Shown piece by piece: positions 1-10,564 of a stretch of 64,000 bases of DNA. Location of the stretch: contig OZ244870.1 of assembly GCA_965221205.1 (NCBI GenBank), positions 3,534,001-3,598,000 of the forward strand, given 5' to 3'. The stretch is from CBDFMG01 sp965221205 [NCBI: bacterium]. GTDB taxonomy: Bacteria; SM23-31. Within the stretch, counting starts at the first letter, position 1, and every line of letters starts with the position of its first letter. The position numbers and the translations under genes are program-made. The notes beneath the pieces are model-generated. The model had not been told where the DNA came from. It ran no database searches and saw only the letters and a list, made by a program, of their open reading frames with translations.

Positions 1-1848
1 CGTCTTATAATGGCTGACACCGATCATGTTCCGAATGACGGTGGTACACACGGAAGCCAAACAACACCGAGAACGGTTCCCGTGGTTAGGAGCGCCTGCG
101 CTGCCGCAGGGAAACTACTTACTGATATAGCGGCAAGAAACTGGAACGTCGACCGAACACAACTGATTTCAGATAATGGTTTTATTTCGAAACCGTCTTC
201 AAACCGGAAAATCTCGTTCGGGGAACTGGCGAGTCTGGATGAAATAGCGAAGTTGTTTAATGATGCTCCGGGCAGCGACATATCGGTAACACCAGTCAAT
301 GAGTGGAAAGTCATGGGTATAAATTCGTCAAAAGTCGGCGGGGAAAGTATTGTTAAAGGTACATACCAGCATCCCGCAGATATTCTTCGCGCTGATATGG
401 TTTATGGAAAAATGCTTAGACCGCCCGCTTATAATGCAACTCTCAGATCCGTCGATTTGGAACCAGCTCGGGCTATGAAAGGTGTTACGGCGGTTCATGA
501 TGGAAACTTTGTCGGTGTAACAGCTCCAACTTCACGTGTTGCCGAACAGGCTGTAAAAGCAATAGAAAAAATCGCGCAGTGGGATATGGAACCTCACCCA
601 TCAAGTAAAGAGTTGTTCAGATATTTAAAAAATAAAGCATCGACCAGAGGCAGCAGAAGAGATGGCCAAAACACCGGATCAATTGTAGCGGGACTCAATG
701 AATCAAGAAAGACGGTCAAGGAATCGTATGAGATTGCCTATATCCAACACGTACCTATGGAGCCGAGGGCAGCTGTTGCCGAATGGAATAATGGTAAGGT
801 GACCGTCTGGACTGGAACCCAGCATCCGTTCACCGTCAAGAGTGAAATTGCAAAGGCAATGCGTGTTTCGGATGAAAATGTCCGGGTTATTGTCCCTGAT
901 ACGGGCGGCGGTTTCGGCGGGAAACACACCGGCGAGGTCGCTATCGAGGCAGCACGGCTTGCAAAAGAGGCAGGTAAACCCGTGTCACTGCGATGGTCGA
1001 GAAAAGAAGAATTTATATGGGCGTATTTCAGACCGGCTGGTCTTATTGAAATACGAGCCGGAATGGATGCGAATGGGAAAATTAAGGCATGGGAATTTGT
1101 AAATTACAACTCCGGCACCTCTGCACTTGCCACCCCATATGACATTCCAAATATTACGACACAATTTAGAGCGTGCGATTCACCACTTCGGGAGGGTTCA
1201 TACCGCGGTCTCGCTGCTACTGCAAACGTGTTTGCACGTGAGTCGTTAATGGACGAACTTGCATCGGCTTCCGGTACCGACTCGCTCGAATTCAGACTTC
1301 AACATCTCGACTCCACCACAGGTGGAAGGCTAAAAGACGTTCTTGTACAAGCAGCAGAATATTTTGATTGGGAAAATCGCAGCAAAGTGAAAAGAGAAAA
1401 CAGGGGTATCGGTCTTTCATGCGGTGTCGAAAAAGGTTCTTATACTGCAGCTTGTGTTGAAGTTGAAGTCGATCGCAAAACCGGAACGATCCATATACTT
1501 GACTTCCTTCAAACATTCGAATGCGGGGCAATAATCAATCCGGAAAATCTCAGCGCACAGGTGGAAGGTTGTATCGTTATGGGACTTGGCGCAGCGCTTT
1601 GGGAAGAAATTCAATTCAAAAAAGGAAGGGTTCAGAATCCCACGCTACGTCAGTACCGGGTACCGCGGTTTAAAGACATTCCACCAGTAGAAGTCGTCCT
1701 TATCAACAGACCCGATTTGCCGTCTGCAGGAGCTGGTGAAACACCGATTATAACGGTAGCACCTGCGATCGCAAATGCGGTTTTTGCAGCAACCGGCATC
1801 AGGATACGGTCAATGCCGATAAAGAGTGATGAATTGAAGACGGGTTGA
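1..1848 (+). CDS. Molybdenum hydroxylase large subunit, 5'-truncated by window edge
   Basis: Molybdopterin-binding subunit of the xanthine/aldehyde dehydrogenase superfamily, most like isoquinoline 1-oxidoreductase beta chains. These oxidise N-heterocycles or aldehydes using a separate 2Fe-2S subunit. The frame is open to base 1 and the first visible residues (RLIMADTDHVPNDGGTHGSQ) match the middle of the family, so the N-terminal part lies outside the window. Family landmarks are the glycine-rich cofactor loop DTGGGFGGKH, the segment LREGSYRGLAATANVFARE, and GAGETPIITVAPAIANA near the C-terminus with the glutamate expected to act as catalytic base. The C-terminus is complete. No small subunit is visible downstream. 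The family is clear; the substrate cannot be inferred. Confidence 0.85.
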   Translation, partial: RLIMADTDHVPNDGGTHGSQTTPRTVPVVRSACAAAGKLLTDIAARNWNVDRTQLISDNGFISKPSSNRKISFGELASLDEIAKLFNDAPGSDISVTPVNEWKVMGINSSKVGGESIVKGTYQHPADILRADMVYGKMLRPPAYNATLRSVDLEPARAMKGVTAVHDGNFVGVTAPTSRVAEQAVKAIEKIAQWDMEPHPSSKELFRYLKNKASTRGSRRDGQNTGSIVAGLNESRKTVKESYEIAYIQHVPMEPRAAVAEWNNGKVTVWTGTQHPFTVKSEIAKAMRVSDENVRVIVPDTGGGFGGKHTGEVAIEAARLAKEAGKPVSLRWSRKEEFIWAYFRPAGLIEIRAGMDANGKIKAWEFVNYNSGTSALATPYDIPNITTQFRACDSPLREGSYRGLAATANVFARESLMDELASASGTDSLEFRLQHLDSTTGGRLKDVLVQAAEYFDWENRSKVKRENRGIGLSCGVEKGSYTAACVEVEVDRKTGTIHILDFLQTFECGAIINPENLSAQVEGCIVMGLGAALWEEIQFKKGRVQNPTLRQYRVPRFKDIPPVEVVLINRPDLPSAGAGETPIITVAPAIANAVFAATGIRIRSMPIKSDELKTG

Positions 1849-1963
1849 TATAGGGGACTATTTATATTTAAAAGGGGATTATAACTAAGTATCTTGAATC
1901 CCGATTATGTAGGGTGTCGACAAATCTTTTTCCGAGATAACCTCCTTGACATATCCAAAGTGC

Positions 1964-2110
1964 AACTAATAAAACACTCAAAATTCTGGTTGTGTGTGGG
2001 ATAAGAATTCTGCATAAATAAACAAGGACTTAGAGATCAATCTAAGTCCTTGTTTTTTATGTGCGGGCCCGACGAGACTTGAACCCGCGATCTCCGGCTT
2101 ATTAAGCCGA
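1964..2110 (-). repeat. tRNA-Asp 3'-half remnant with terminator (att-like copy A)
   Basis: Near-copy of the 3' half of the intact tRNA-Asp at 33754-33828, reading on the minus strand from the anticodon stem through the T arm and acceptor. It includes the downstream hairpin (11-bp perfect stem, 2024-2034 with 2041-2051). Similarity to the intact locus extends further left, to an AACTAATAAA segment at 1964. Beyond the anticodon the sequence diverges into AT-rich DNA. Inference: an attachment-site copy left by an integrative element that used the tRNA-Asp 3' end. Confidence 0.7.
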
Positions 2111-2536
2111 TATTATTAATATTATTAATGGTTATAAATTATTAATAATCAATAGCTTACGTAGCAATAAATAACCTTATATTTTGAAAGTTCAACCCTA
2201 TTTCCATCTTTCATGGAAAAAAGTTGATATATTCCGACATTTAATGCACTGAAGACATACATTCGGTTCAAGAGTGGCATAAATCAGTTTCTACAGTAAA
2301 ACAGGGGGAAACTCTTGGTATGAATAACCTTCGATATTGAATTCATCCAAATCAATGGCTTGTAAGAGTCTTTTTAGTTGCTTAGGTGTTTAATCCTCAT
2401 ATTTTATGATTGTTCGCAGTAGGTAAATTCATTTTGAAACTTATCCCACTACAGAATTGCTTCTTCTCGTCATAGTTAGTAATTCTTCAAAGAATCTCCA
2501 GAATGTTTCGTACTGTTTTCGGCGAATAGTACGATT
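2111..2536. other. Intergenic, possible decayed reading frame
   Basis: No intact gene. The minus strand near 2390-2230 can be read as PKQLKRLLQAIDLDEF, then GYSYQEFPP, with several stops. This faintly resembles the start of a transposase, but it is too short and broken to assign. The left part is very AT-rich. Confidence 0.25.
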
Positions 2537-4240
2537 CTACATACCATTTTTCAGCAGTACTTTTCCGTTGAGTGCACCGCTGTATTCTCCATTTTCAATA
2601 CTGATATTTCCGTTTACGATGACATAATCAACTCCGGATGCATATCTGTGAGCGTTATCGTAGGTGGCATTATCTCGTACTGCTTCGGGATCAAATACAG
2701 CAATATCAGCTTTAAATCCTTCTAATAAAAATCCTCTGTCTTTCATACCAAGAAATTGAGCGGGAAGAGAGGCGAGCTTGCTGACCGCTTCTTCAAGCGT
2801 AAGAGTTCTATCCTCCCGGACGTATTTACGGAGTGTTACCGCTTGGCTTGCGAACTGTCTGGGATGCGCGCGTACCGGTTCCGCATCTTCCGGTATAATC
2901 GGTAGTCCACCACCGTCACTGCTAATCATTACCCACTCCTGTTCAAGAGCAAGCTTCATTTCGTCAGGAGACATCGATGCTGCTGCAAAAAGAATGTCAG
3001 GTTCGCTAAGTATAAGATCGGCTATAATGTCAAAACCGTCCCGCTTTTGTTCATCAACGAGTTCAGCTATGTTTTTTTCCGCCAACTGAGGGTTTTTTGT
3101 CGTAACTTTTATCCTGAAATCCTGCCATCCCCACCGTGCAACTGCACTTGGATTTGCCGGCCGTTTTTCATAGGTTGATTCACGTAAGCGTATCCGCTTT
3201 GTTCGGTCTTGAAGGGCACTTTGCAACTCCGTAACAAATATATCTCGTACTTCAATCCGCTCATCGGATGCCATATCACGGTTTCGCATCGCCCGATTCA
3301 ATTCTGACAATTCACCCATATCATCCGGAATGTCAATAAGTCCTGTAATGTAATCAATTGGAGCGCCCTGTAGCCAAGGATATTTGTCTGCATATACCGG
3401 AATACCGCGAGCACGGGCACTATTCACCATATTGACAACATCTTTCATTAGTCCCCAACTGTCGCGTCCAGCAGGTTTTAAATGGGTTATACAGACAGGC
3501 ACACCAGTTTCTTCGCTGATTTTTATTATTTCTTCGATAGACTCAAGAATTATTTTTGCTTCATCACGCACATGCGATTTGTACACACCACCGAATTCGG
3601 CAACCGGTTCGGTCACTGCGATTACTTCTTCAGTGCTGACATAAAGATTATACCCCCCATATTCAAGTCCCGTGCTGATTCCCCAGGCACCTTCCTGCAT
3701 TGCCTGGCGTACAAATGACTGCATTGTATTCAATTCATCAGACGTAGGCTCGCGAAGTTGATTTTCACCGAGAACTTCATTTCTAATTTTATTAAATCCG
3801 ACATACATAGCAGCATTGGTTCCCATCCCATTTGATTCCCATTGCCGCTTTGTTTCGGCAATTTTGTACGTTCCAGAGCCGTCACTGCCGGGTATTACTG
3901 TGGTAACCCCCTGGATCAGGTAGTTTAGAATAGCATTCGCATCAGTGCTGTTGAATGCGTCATCGACATGGGTATGCATATCAATAAAACCGGGTGATAC
4001 AACAAGCCCCTCTGCGTCGATAATTGTAGTTGCGTTTCTGCTCGACAGATTACCTATTTCAACAATCACATCGCCGCGTATTCCAACATCACCATAGTAC
4101 CACGGATTACCTGTACCATCGACAATTTTACCATTTAAAATGATAATGTCTAATGAAGAGGTGCTTCCAGGCATACATCCCGCACTTATGGATGCAGCGA
4201 TGATTGTTAAAGTTATATACAAAAAAAGATTTCTACACAT
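2537..4240 (-). CDS. N-acyl-D-amino-acid deacylase (D-aminoacylase) lipoprotein
   Basis: Amidohydrolase of the D-aminoacylase family, which removes the acyl group from N-acyl-D-amino acids and can act on D-containing dipeptides. Residues 1-22 form a lipoprotein signal with lipobox SAGC (Cys22), so the enzyme is probably membrane-anchored outside the cytoplasm. The metal-binding HxH motif is in GFIDMHTHVD (His89, His91). A second metal-site region is seen in VCITHLKPAG, and the late motif SSDGGG fits the family Asp. The length of 567 aa is normal for this family with a signal peptide. It is transcribed divergently from the S9 peptidase at 4686. Context (peptidases, SusCD) suggests processing of peptides or modified amino acids. 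Family is solid; exact substrate unknown. Confidence 0.88.
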   Translation of the reverse strand: MCRNLFLYITLTIIAASISAGCMPGSTSSLDIIILNGKIVDGTGNPWYYGDVGIRGDVIVEIGNLSSRNATTIIDAEGLVVSPGFIDMHTHVDDAFNSTDANAILNYLIQGVTTVIPGSDGSGTYKIAETKRQWESNGMGTNAAMYVGFNKIRNEVLGENQLREPTSDELNTMQSFVRQAMQEGAWGISTGLEYGGYNLYVSTEEVIAVTEPVAEFGGVYKSHVRDEAKIILESIEEIIKISEETGVPVCITHLKPAGRDSWGLMKDVVNMVNSARARGIPVYADKYPWLQGAPIDYITGLIDIPDDMGELSELNRAMRNRDMASDERIEVRDIFVTELQSALQDRTKRIRLRESTYEKRPANPSAVARWGWQDFRIKVTTKNPQLAEKNIAELVDEQKRDGFDIIADLILSEPDILFAAASMSPDEMKLALEQEWVMISSDGGGLPIIPEDAEPVRAHPRQFASQAVTLRKYVREDRTLTLEEAVSKLASLPAQFLGMKDRGFLLEGFKADIAVFDPEAVRDNATYDNAHRYASGVDYVIVNGNISIENGEYSGALNGKVLLKNGM

Positions 4241-4276
4241 TAGTTTTCCTTTCCAAAAATAAAATTTTTTATAACT

Positions 4277-4304
4277 TTAGGTACTATTAATTAGGTACTA
4301 TTAA
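4277..4304. repeat. Two perfect 14-bp tandem repeats
   Basis: TTAGGTACTATTAA occurs twice head-to-tail with no spacer, about 40 bp upstream of the D-aminoacylase start. It may be a protein-binding direct repeat or a replication-slippage product. Function unknown. Confidence 0.6.
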
Positions 4305-4399
4305 AATTTATCAATATATATCTATCTATAATATTCTTGAAATTACATTTACCCTCTGCTCAAATTTGATAATTGTGTTTCAGAAGTTGAAATAATAGG

Positions 4400-4420
4400 A
4401 TGTGTTAACATGTAACACAT
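4400..4420. promoter_or_regulatory. Inverted repeat, possible operator
   Basis: ATGTGTTA and TAACACAT form a perfect 8-bp inverted repeat with a 5-bp spacer. It lies in the 445-bp divergent intergenic region between the D-aminoacylase and S9 peptidase genes, which is otherwise AT-rich and without a gene. It could be a dimeric regulator site. Evidence is symmetry only. Confidence 0.35.
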
Positions 4421-4685
4421 TTAAAAATGCCTAAGTATGAGAGCAACATATAGTATTAAACTTGTTGTGGAAAATTAGGATAGTCATCGAATTAACGAAC
4501 AAATTTTCCACTCCGCAATAAGGCCATTTAATATTTCTTGCAATTCAATTTCATGAATTTTTCTGTATCGGAATACCCACTCAGAGAATCCATAGGGTAA
4601 AAAAGGTATCGGACATAATAATAGTAGATTAATAATATTTGAAATTTCGATTATAAACTTTTTTCTAATTCCCCGGGAGATAATC

Positions 4686-6698
4686 ATGAAGTACATATTG
4701 ATAACTCTTTATATATTATTTTTTAGCATAGCAAATGTTGCAGCTCAGACAGATGCACAAAGGTCTTTAACGGTTGATGATGTACTCAATATGGTGCGAA
4801 TAGGTGATGTGTTAATATCTCCAGACGGTAATCATGTTTTTTTCTCAAAATCAGAGCTTGTTTGGGATAAAAATAACCGGAAAAAGACATTTTATATCAA
4901 ATCGACTGATGGTGGAGAAGCCAGGCAATATATTAGTGATGCAGGAGGTGGTGTTTTTAAGTATTCCCCTGACGGAAAATATCTTTCATTTATAAGGAGT
5001 GCTGAAGATCAAAAGCAGATTTTTTTGATGCCGACTTCTGGGGGCGAAGCGGTGCAATATACGAAGAATAATGGTGAAATTCAAAGTTACAAGTGGTCTA
5101 CAGATAGTCAACATATCTTCTTCATTGCCGAAGAAGCGCTGAGCGAAGAGGAGCAAAAGGAGCATGATCTCGGTGCCGATCCAATTTTCATTGATGAAGG
5201 TCCCAACGGGAAAAATGAAGGAAGTTGGACGAATCTTTGGAAAATTACAATAGCAGACAAGCATGAAACACGCATTACTGATGAAGATTTTCTTATTGAA
5301 GGGGCTGACGTATCTCCCGACAATAAACATGCTGCACTTATAATCCGCAGGGAAAACCGTGTTAACTTGCCGCAAAATGCTGAACTATATCTGGTGGATA
5401 TAGACAACAAGAGTGTAGAGCGTATTACCGATAATCTGGCTCCCGAAAGCAGTCCGCTCTGGTCTCCTGACGGTAAAACTCTGCTGTACCGTGCGCCTTC
5501 GGATAAAGATTTCTACCTTACGAACGGATATTTTTGGGTGATGGATACGGAAACGCTTAAGCGGCGACAGATCTTAACACAAAATCAGGGAGAAGTAAAT
5601 GGAGTAGTGTGGATGCCGGACAGTAAGAGTATCCTCTATAATGAATCGCAGGAAGCGAGCATGAATCTTTATAAACTTGAAATAACAGCCGATAAAATTA
5701 CACCTTTGACAAATGTAAATGGAACTCTCAGGGCTCTCAGTTTTTCAAAAGACCGAACTAAAATGGTCTATTCTTATAGCGATTTTAATACACCCGATGA
5801 TATTTATGTATCTTCGGTAGATAATTTTAAACCGGTTCAATTAACGAATGCAAATCCCTGGATCAAGGAAGAAATAAGGTTGGGCAAAGCAGAAGCGTTA
5901 CGCTGGAAAAGCAAGGGAGGAATGGAGATTGAAGGAGTGTTTTATCTGCCCGGAGATTATCGGGAAGGAACTAAAATTCCCCTTGTTTTATTTGTTCATG
6001 GAGGACCTTCTGGATATTTTGCAAACCGGTTCAGGACAGATTTCCATATATATACCGGTCTTGGATATGCAGTCCTCGGCCCGAATGTCAGGGGCAGCAG
6101 CGGCTATGGCGATGATATATTGCGCGGACTTATAGGGGAGGTTGGCGATGGTGAATATCATGATTTGATGAATGGCGTTGACCATGTCATCAATTTAGGG
6201 TATATTGATCCTGATCAGCTCGGTATACGTGGTTGGAGTTGGGGAGGTGTCAGCAGCGGTTATACGATAACCCAAACACAGCGCTTCAAAGCCGCATCTG
6301 TGGGTGCCGGTGTTTTTAATTGGGCTGCCGAAGTCGGACCCGGTTTTAGTTTTGACGTAGGACTTTGGTATATCGGAGAAAAACCGTGGACAAATTCAAA
6401 AGAATGGGTAGAACATTCAGCGATCACTCATGTTGAAAACGTAACTACTGCAACATTACTTCTTCATGGTGGCAATGATCAGACAAGCAGTGTTGGACAG
6501 AGCTTGATGTATTTTACCGCAATTAAGGATATTGGAAAAGCCCCTGTCAGGTACATTAAATTCCCACGGCAGGGACATGGCGTCCGTGAACCCCGGTTAA
6601 AACGTATTCTCAACATCGAGGAAATCAAATGGATGCAGAAATATGTGCGCGGTATTGACTGGAAGCCATGGGAACGGAATAAACCGGTAGATGAGTGA
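4686..6698 (+). CDS. S9-family serine peptidase (prolyl oligopeptidase type), exported
   Basis: Acyl-peptide hydrolase or dipeptidyl-peptidase-like enzyme. A Sec signal peptide covers residues 1-20 and ends in VAAQ. It is followed by WD40-like beta-propeller repeats, with recurring SPDG/SPDNK and SGGEA/GGE motifs, to about residue 390. The C-terminal alpha/beta hydrolase domain carries GWSWGG with nucleophile Ser518, Asp598 in GGNDQTS and His631 in RQGHGV, so the triad is complete. The start is supported by GGGAGA upstream of ATG. A close paralogue lies at 17558-19627. Members of this family cleave oligopeptides in the periplasm. The final residues WKPW are shared with the paralogue. Confidence 0.92.
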   Translation: MKYILITLYILFFSIANVAAQTDAQRSLTVDDVLNMVRIGDVLISPDGNHVFFSKSELVWDKNNRKKTFYIKSTDGGEARQYISDAGGGVFKYSPDGKYLSFIRSAEDQKQIFLMPTSGGEAVQYTKNNGEIQSYKWSTDSQHIFFIAEEALSEEEQKEHDLGADPIFIDEGPNGKNEGSWTNLWKITIADKHETRITDEDFLIEGADVSPDNKHAALIIRRENRVNLPQNAELYLVDIDNKSVERITDNLAPESSPLWSPDGKTLLYRAPSDKDFYLTNGYFWVMDTETLKRRQILTQNQGEVNGVVWMPDSKSILYNESQEASMNLYKLEITADKITPLTNVNGTLRALSFSKDRTKMVYSYSDFNTPDDIYVSSVDNFKPVQLTNANPWIKEEIRLGKAEALRWKSKGGMEIEGVFYLPGDYREGTKIPLVLFVHGGPSGYFANRFRTDFHIYTGLGYAVLGPNVRGSSGYGDDILRGLIGEVGDGEYHDLMNGVDHVINLGYIDPDQLGIRGWSWGGVSSGYTITQTQRFKAASVGAGVFNWAAEVGPGFSFDVGLWYIGEKPWTNSKEWVEHSAITHVENVTTATLLLHGGNDQTSSVGQSLMYFTAIKDIGKAPVRYIKFPRQGHGVREPRLKRILNIEEIKWMQKYVRGIDWKPWERNKPVDE

Positions 6699-6894
6699 GG
6701 CATACATTGCCGTTTGTATATTTTTGAAAACATAATAATTGCAATTGACATAAGATGTTTTTTCAACTGTGTGCAGATTTAAAAAAAAGTAGAGGGAGTA
6801 AAATATTATCTGGCAATTCTACGATTAATTGAAGAGAAATTAGCAGCCTAATCCGGAGAGGAACAGTACGTAAAAATAGGGGAAAACATAGTAT

Positions 6895-8427
6895 ATGAAA
6901 TCGATCATTATAGTTGGTTCTGGCGTAGCCGGTGCGTTATTAGCGAGACAACTTCTTAAAACAAAGGACTGTCACATCACCATGTTTGAGGCAGGCCCTG
7001 ATTTTAAAACAGGCAAGTACCGTGTATGGCTTGATCTCTTGATGGCGAATAAAAACCCCTATAGAGCATTTCTGGATGAATCGCAAAAAGAGAATCAATA
7101 TTTTGGGCTTCGAGGTTCGAGGCTTTTTGTGAAAGGTGGCACTACCAACCATTGGGGAGGGTGGAGTCTGCGCTTTAAACCGGAAGATTTTGAACTGAAA
7201 TCCCGTACCGGAATTGGCGCTGACTGGCCCATTACCTATGACGCATTATCTCCATACTATACACAAGCAGAGTTCCTGCTGGGGATTGAGGGAGATTCGA
7301 ACAACGATGACCCACCACGGTATGGGCAGAAATTTCCATTTACTGCCGCGCCGTTCACATTAAATGATATGCCCATAATAGAGGCGCTTACAGAACTGGG
7401 TATGTCTCACTCACATATGCCGATGGCAAGAAATGGAGATAAATGCGTTACGACAGGAACGTGCAGGTATTGTCCTGTCAATGCCCGGTATTCTGCAGCA
7501 TTCGATTTGGCTGAGTTAGAAAAAGAATATGGCAATAAACTGGATATACGTACTAAGTCGCCTGTATTAAAAATAGTAATGGATGATAAAAAACAGGCCA
7601 GGGGTGTGAGTTTTTTGAATAGAAAAACCGGCCGTAATGAATCGATGGAAGGCGACACAGTGGTCATTTGCAGCGGTACCGTTGAATCCACTAAACTCTT
7701 GCTGGCTTCTGCCAATACTGATTGGACTGAAGGTATTGGCAATGATTCAGGACATGTCGGAAGACATCTGGTAGGCCATCTTCTTATCTTCGCCGAAGGT
7801 ACCCGACTCGAGAATCCTGAAAAAACAGAGCAAGAGCTTGGATTTATCACTCTGGCATGCCGGCATTTTGATACACCACGATACCAGAAAGATGGCAAAA
7901 TGCTTATTGCCAGAGTTGGGGACGACAGCAAAACATTCCTGGAAAAAGAGATTCTGGCCAATGTTTCACGGTCCAAAATTAACACTAAAATGGCATCAAG
8001 TATGAAGTTCAAATTGTATGCCTCCATAGAACAGTTTGAGAGTCCCGAAAACAGAGTGAGGCTCGGGAGCAATACGGACAAATTAGGACTGCCTGGTACA
8101 ATAATTGATTTCGGTGTCAATGAAATTACCAGGAAGGCCCTCCAAACACATGCCCAGAACCTGATGAGAATCTTGAAAGCGGCAGGTTGCAAAGAAGACA
8201 GTATTAACACTACATTAATTAAATCAGTTGGTGCGCATGTAACATCGACCAGCCGAATGAGCAGCTCAGACACCGATGGTGTGGTCGATAAAAACTTACG
8301 GGTTCACGGCACGGATAATCTGTATGTATGCTCAAACGCGGTTTTTCCCAATGTTACGGCGGTTAACCCGACATTAACACTGGGCGCGCTCGCGGTTCGG
8401 TTAGCGCATCATATTGCTACTGCATAA
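6895..8427 (+). CDS. GMC-family FAD-dependent oxidoreductase
   Basis: Flavoprotein that oxidises alcohol groups of sugars or similar substrates. The N-terminal FAD-binding motif is VGSGVAGALLARQL (residues 5-18). The segment KGGTTNHWGGWSLRF is a typical GMC flavin-contact region. The C-terminal GMC region has GAHVTSTSRM and NVTAVNPTLTLGALAVRL, which carry the usual active-site His and Asn area. A cysteine cluster CVTTGTCRYCP sits mid-protein; similar clusters occur in membrane-associated GMC dehydrogenases. There is no signal peptide. It follows the S9 peptidase by about 200 bp, co-directional. The substrate cannot be named. Confidence 0.85.
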   Translation: MKSIIIVGSGVAGALLARQLLKTKDCHITMFEAGPDFKTGKYRVWLDLLMANKNPYRAFLDESQKENQYFGLRGSRLFVKGGTTNHWGGWSLRFKPEDFELKSRTGIGADWPITYDALSPYYTQAEFLLGIEGDSNNDDPPRYGQKFPFTAAPFTLNDMPIIEALTELGMSHSHMPMARNGDKCVTTGTCRYCPVNARYSAAFDLAELEKEYGNKLDIRTKSPVLKIVMDDKKQARGVSFLNRKTGRNESMEGDTVVICSGTVESTKLLLASANTDWTEGIGNDSGHVGRHLVGHLLIFAEGTRLENPEKTEQELGFITLACRHFDTPRYQKDGKMLIARVGDDSKTFLEKEILANVSRSKINTKMASSMKFKLYASIEQFESPENRVRLGSNTDKLGLPGTIIDFGVNEITRKALQTHAQNLMRILKAAGCKEDSINTTLIKSVGAHVTSTSRMSSSDTDGVVDKNLRVHGTDNLYVCSNAVFPNVTAVNPTLTLGALAVRLAHHIATA

Positions 8428-8692
8428 CTAGTTGTTTGTAAAACTTGATCTCTCTACGAAGACACCGTATACAAGGCATGGAAGAGAATCAAGAGTACAA
8501 CCGAGATACCGATGGTATCCAACTTTACAGTATTAATCATATTTTTGGTTGCTTCTATTCAATTATTTAGCGAAGACAAGCATCAATAATTCTAACTGCC
8601 AGTATTTTCACCCAGCGGCGAATTAATCTCCTTTAGAGAATTGATATAGGGAATATCACGTTTAATATTTAATTTTATGAAGGAGTCGTAGT
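8428..8692. other. Intergenic, no gene seen
   Basis: No coding signal was found. The right end holds a good ribosome-binding site (GAAGGAG), which precedes the broken gene at 8693. Confidence 0.4.
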
Positions 8693-9742
8693 ATGATTGT
8701 ACGATTATATGCTGTTGTAATCATCCTTAGTGTCCTCTTGAGTGTTCTTATTCTGAGTGCTTTTTCCTGCACCGACCAACGGGGAATGCCGGTATACAGG
8801 AAAAAGCACTCCGTATTTCCATAAACAACAAAGGCTTCTGGGAAGCCGAATTTATAGACGGTCATGTAATGATATATATCCCTGAAGGCAAATTCACAAT
8901 GGGATCGAATGACGGCCTGCCCACAAAGTGTATCTTGATGGCTATTGGATTGGGAAATTTCAGGTAACCGTTGCACAGTTCAGACATTTTATTGAAGATA
9001 CTGGATATATTACCAAAACTGAACGCTGAATCGGTTCGTGACAGTATGTAGGTGGTGATCCGAGTGAAGGTGATCCTTGGGAGGTTGTTTTAGACGGCAG
9101 CTGGCATAATCCTTATTTTAAACAAGAAGACTATTACCCTGCTGTCAGTATGAGTTGGAACGAAACGGTCGAATTTTGCAAATGGCTTTCGAATAAGATC
9201 GGAGTTGATTTCAAGATACCGACAGTAGCACAATGGATGAAAGCTGCACGCGGGGCTGACGAACGTACATATCCATGTAGTAATGAACCACCTGATGGCA
9301 GCAAAGCAAACTATGCAGATAGTTATTATTACAGCAAATATGGAAACGCCCGGAGGCCTGATACGACGGTACATGACGGATATGTAGAGACGTCACCTGT
9401 TGGAAGTTATCCCGCCGGAGCTTCGCCCTACGGCGTTCTCGATATGGCTGGTAACGTATGGGAATGGGGTCATGATGTGTTTGAACGAAAAGGTTCTGAA
9501 GATGAAATCATTGACTACTATGCCAATTCCCCTTACAAAATCCGCTTGGTCCGCACCTCGGAGAAAACATGAATCCTGACCGGATGGAACTTGGCGGCAA
9601 TTGGAACGATTGGGCGGGTTATCATAATCCCGAAAGTGGTCATAATCTCCGATCCGCTGCCCGTACAGGGGTTGAACGAAACAGTGCTGATGACCATTCT
9701 GGAATTCGAATAGGCATTGATTATATAGAACGATCCTATTAA
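8693..9742 (+). pseudogene. Formylglycine-generating-enzyme-like (FGE-sulfatase domain) lipoprotein, decayed
   Basis: The reading frame starts with a lipoprotein signal (MIVRLYAVV... SAFSC) but is broken by at least three frameshifts. Pieces in different frames align in order with the FGE/SUMF1 fold: EGKFTMGSNDG, VYLDGYWIGKFQVTVAQF, VSMSWNETVEFCKWLS, PTVAQWMKAARG, GNVWEW and finally GGNWNDW with RSAARTG and SGIRIGI. Intact members either activate sulfatases or act as other exported proteins of the same fold. No sulfatase gene lies in the window. The order of the pieces shows one original gene. Loss of function is inferred from the frameshifts. Confidence 0.8.
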
Positions 9743-10399
9743 CTGATGTCCAACTAAATCATTGATGATACTGCAAATTGCCCGCTTACATTACAATTAT
9801 ACTATCTTAGACCAGTTTACGAGGTGTATCCAAAATTAATTATCCGGATTTTTACCAACAATGTCGACAAAACGAACAGTTGAGGGGAATTTGTCGGTAT
9901 TGTCGGTGCTTTTTAGATATTAAATAATTAAACCCAAGATGACTGGAGTATCATAATAATATCCCGGCCGGATTCGATACCTACGTCGGTCTGTAGTCGT
10001 TTTCTCTGCATCTTCCTGCCGTCATTTTCGCGGATTCTTTATACCTATTATATACCACAGCAACAGAAATGCCTTGCATCTGTGCTTAAATGCCTTGTCT
10101 GACCACATGCTTGTTAGTCTAATGGCCAGCCCAGCTCTTAGGATATCCGGTATCCTTTGAGTGTATCGCCCCTAGTCGGCTCAACACTTGCCCGCTGTAG
10201 CACGGCGAAGGATAAATTGCTGGATTCAGATAAATTCCTTGAAGTAGTGGAAAATAGATGATTATATTATTTCAAGTAACTATACTCTGAAGCAATTATT
10301 ATGTTGTAAACATAACCTGATCTCTTCATATAGATCGTTAACATGGACTTAGTCAGAGAAAAATGGGAAATTCCGGGATGATGGGCTAGTAACCTCCAA
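9743..10399. other. Intergenic, no gene recognised
   Basis: Neither strand gives a convincing coding segment. The middle (about 9960-10200) is less AT-rich than its flanks and may be very old coding DNA, but I could not identify a family. Confidence 0.4.
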
Positions 10400-10564
10400 C
10401 GATCTATTCGAGGAGGCGCCTGGACAGATGCTTCCGGAAAACTCAGCATTGCTGAAGGTGGTCACAGTATCCGGGCTGATATGAGAGAGCGAACAGATCA
10501 GTATAGTAGCGACGATCATTCAGGCTTAAGAATTACAATAGACCATAATAAAAGAGAACACTGA
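10400..10564 (+). pseudogene. C-terminal remnant of a second FGE-sulfatase-domain gene
   Basis: The frame reads RSIRGGAWTDASGK, then HSIRADMRERTD and DDHSGLRITID before a stop. RGGAW plus a final SGLR/GFR segment is the C-terminal signature of the FGE fold, and the spacing matches the tail of the broken gene at 8693-9742. No N-terminal part remains. It probably arose from duplication followed by deletion. Confidence 0.65.

Noticed and set aside
2211-2400. Possible transposase N-terminus on the minus strand
   Set aside because: Only short pieces with several stops; resemblance too weak to name a family.
7407-8273. 288-codon minus-strand frame opposite the GMC oxidoreductase
   Set aside because: The plus-strand frame has complete FAD and GMC motifs; the antisense product is a low-information shadow.
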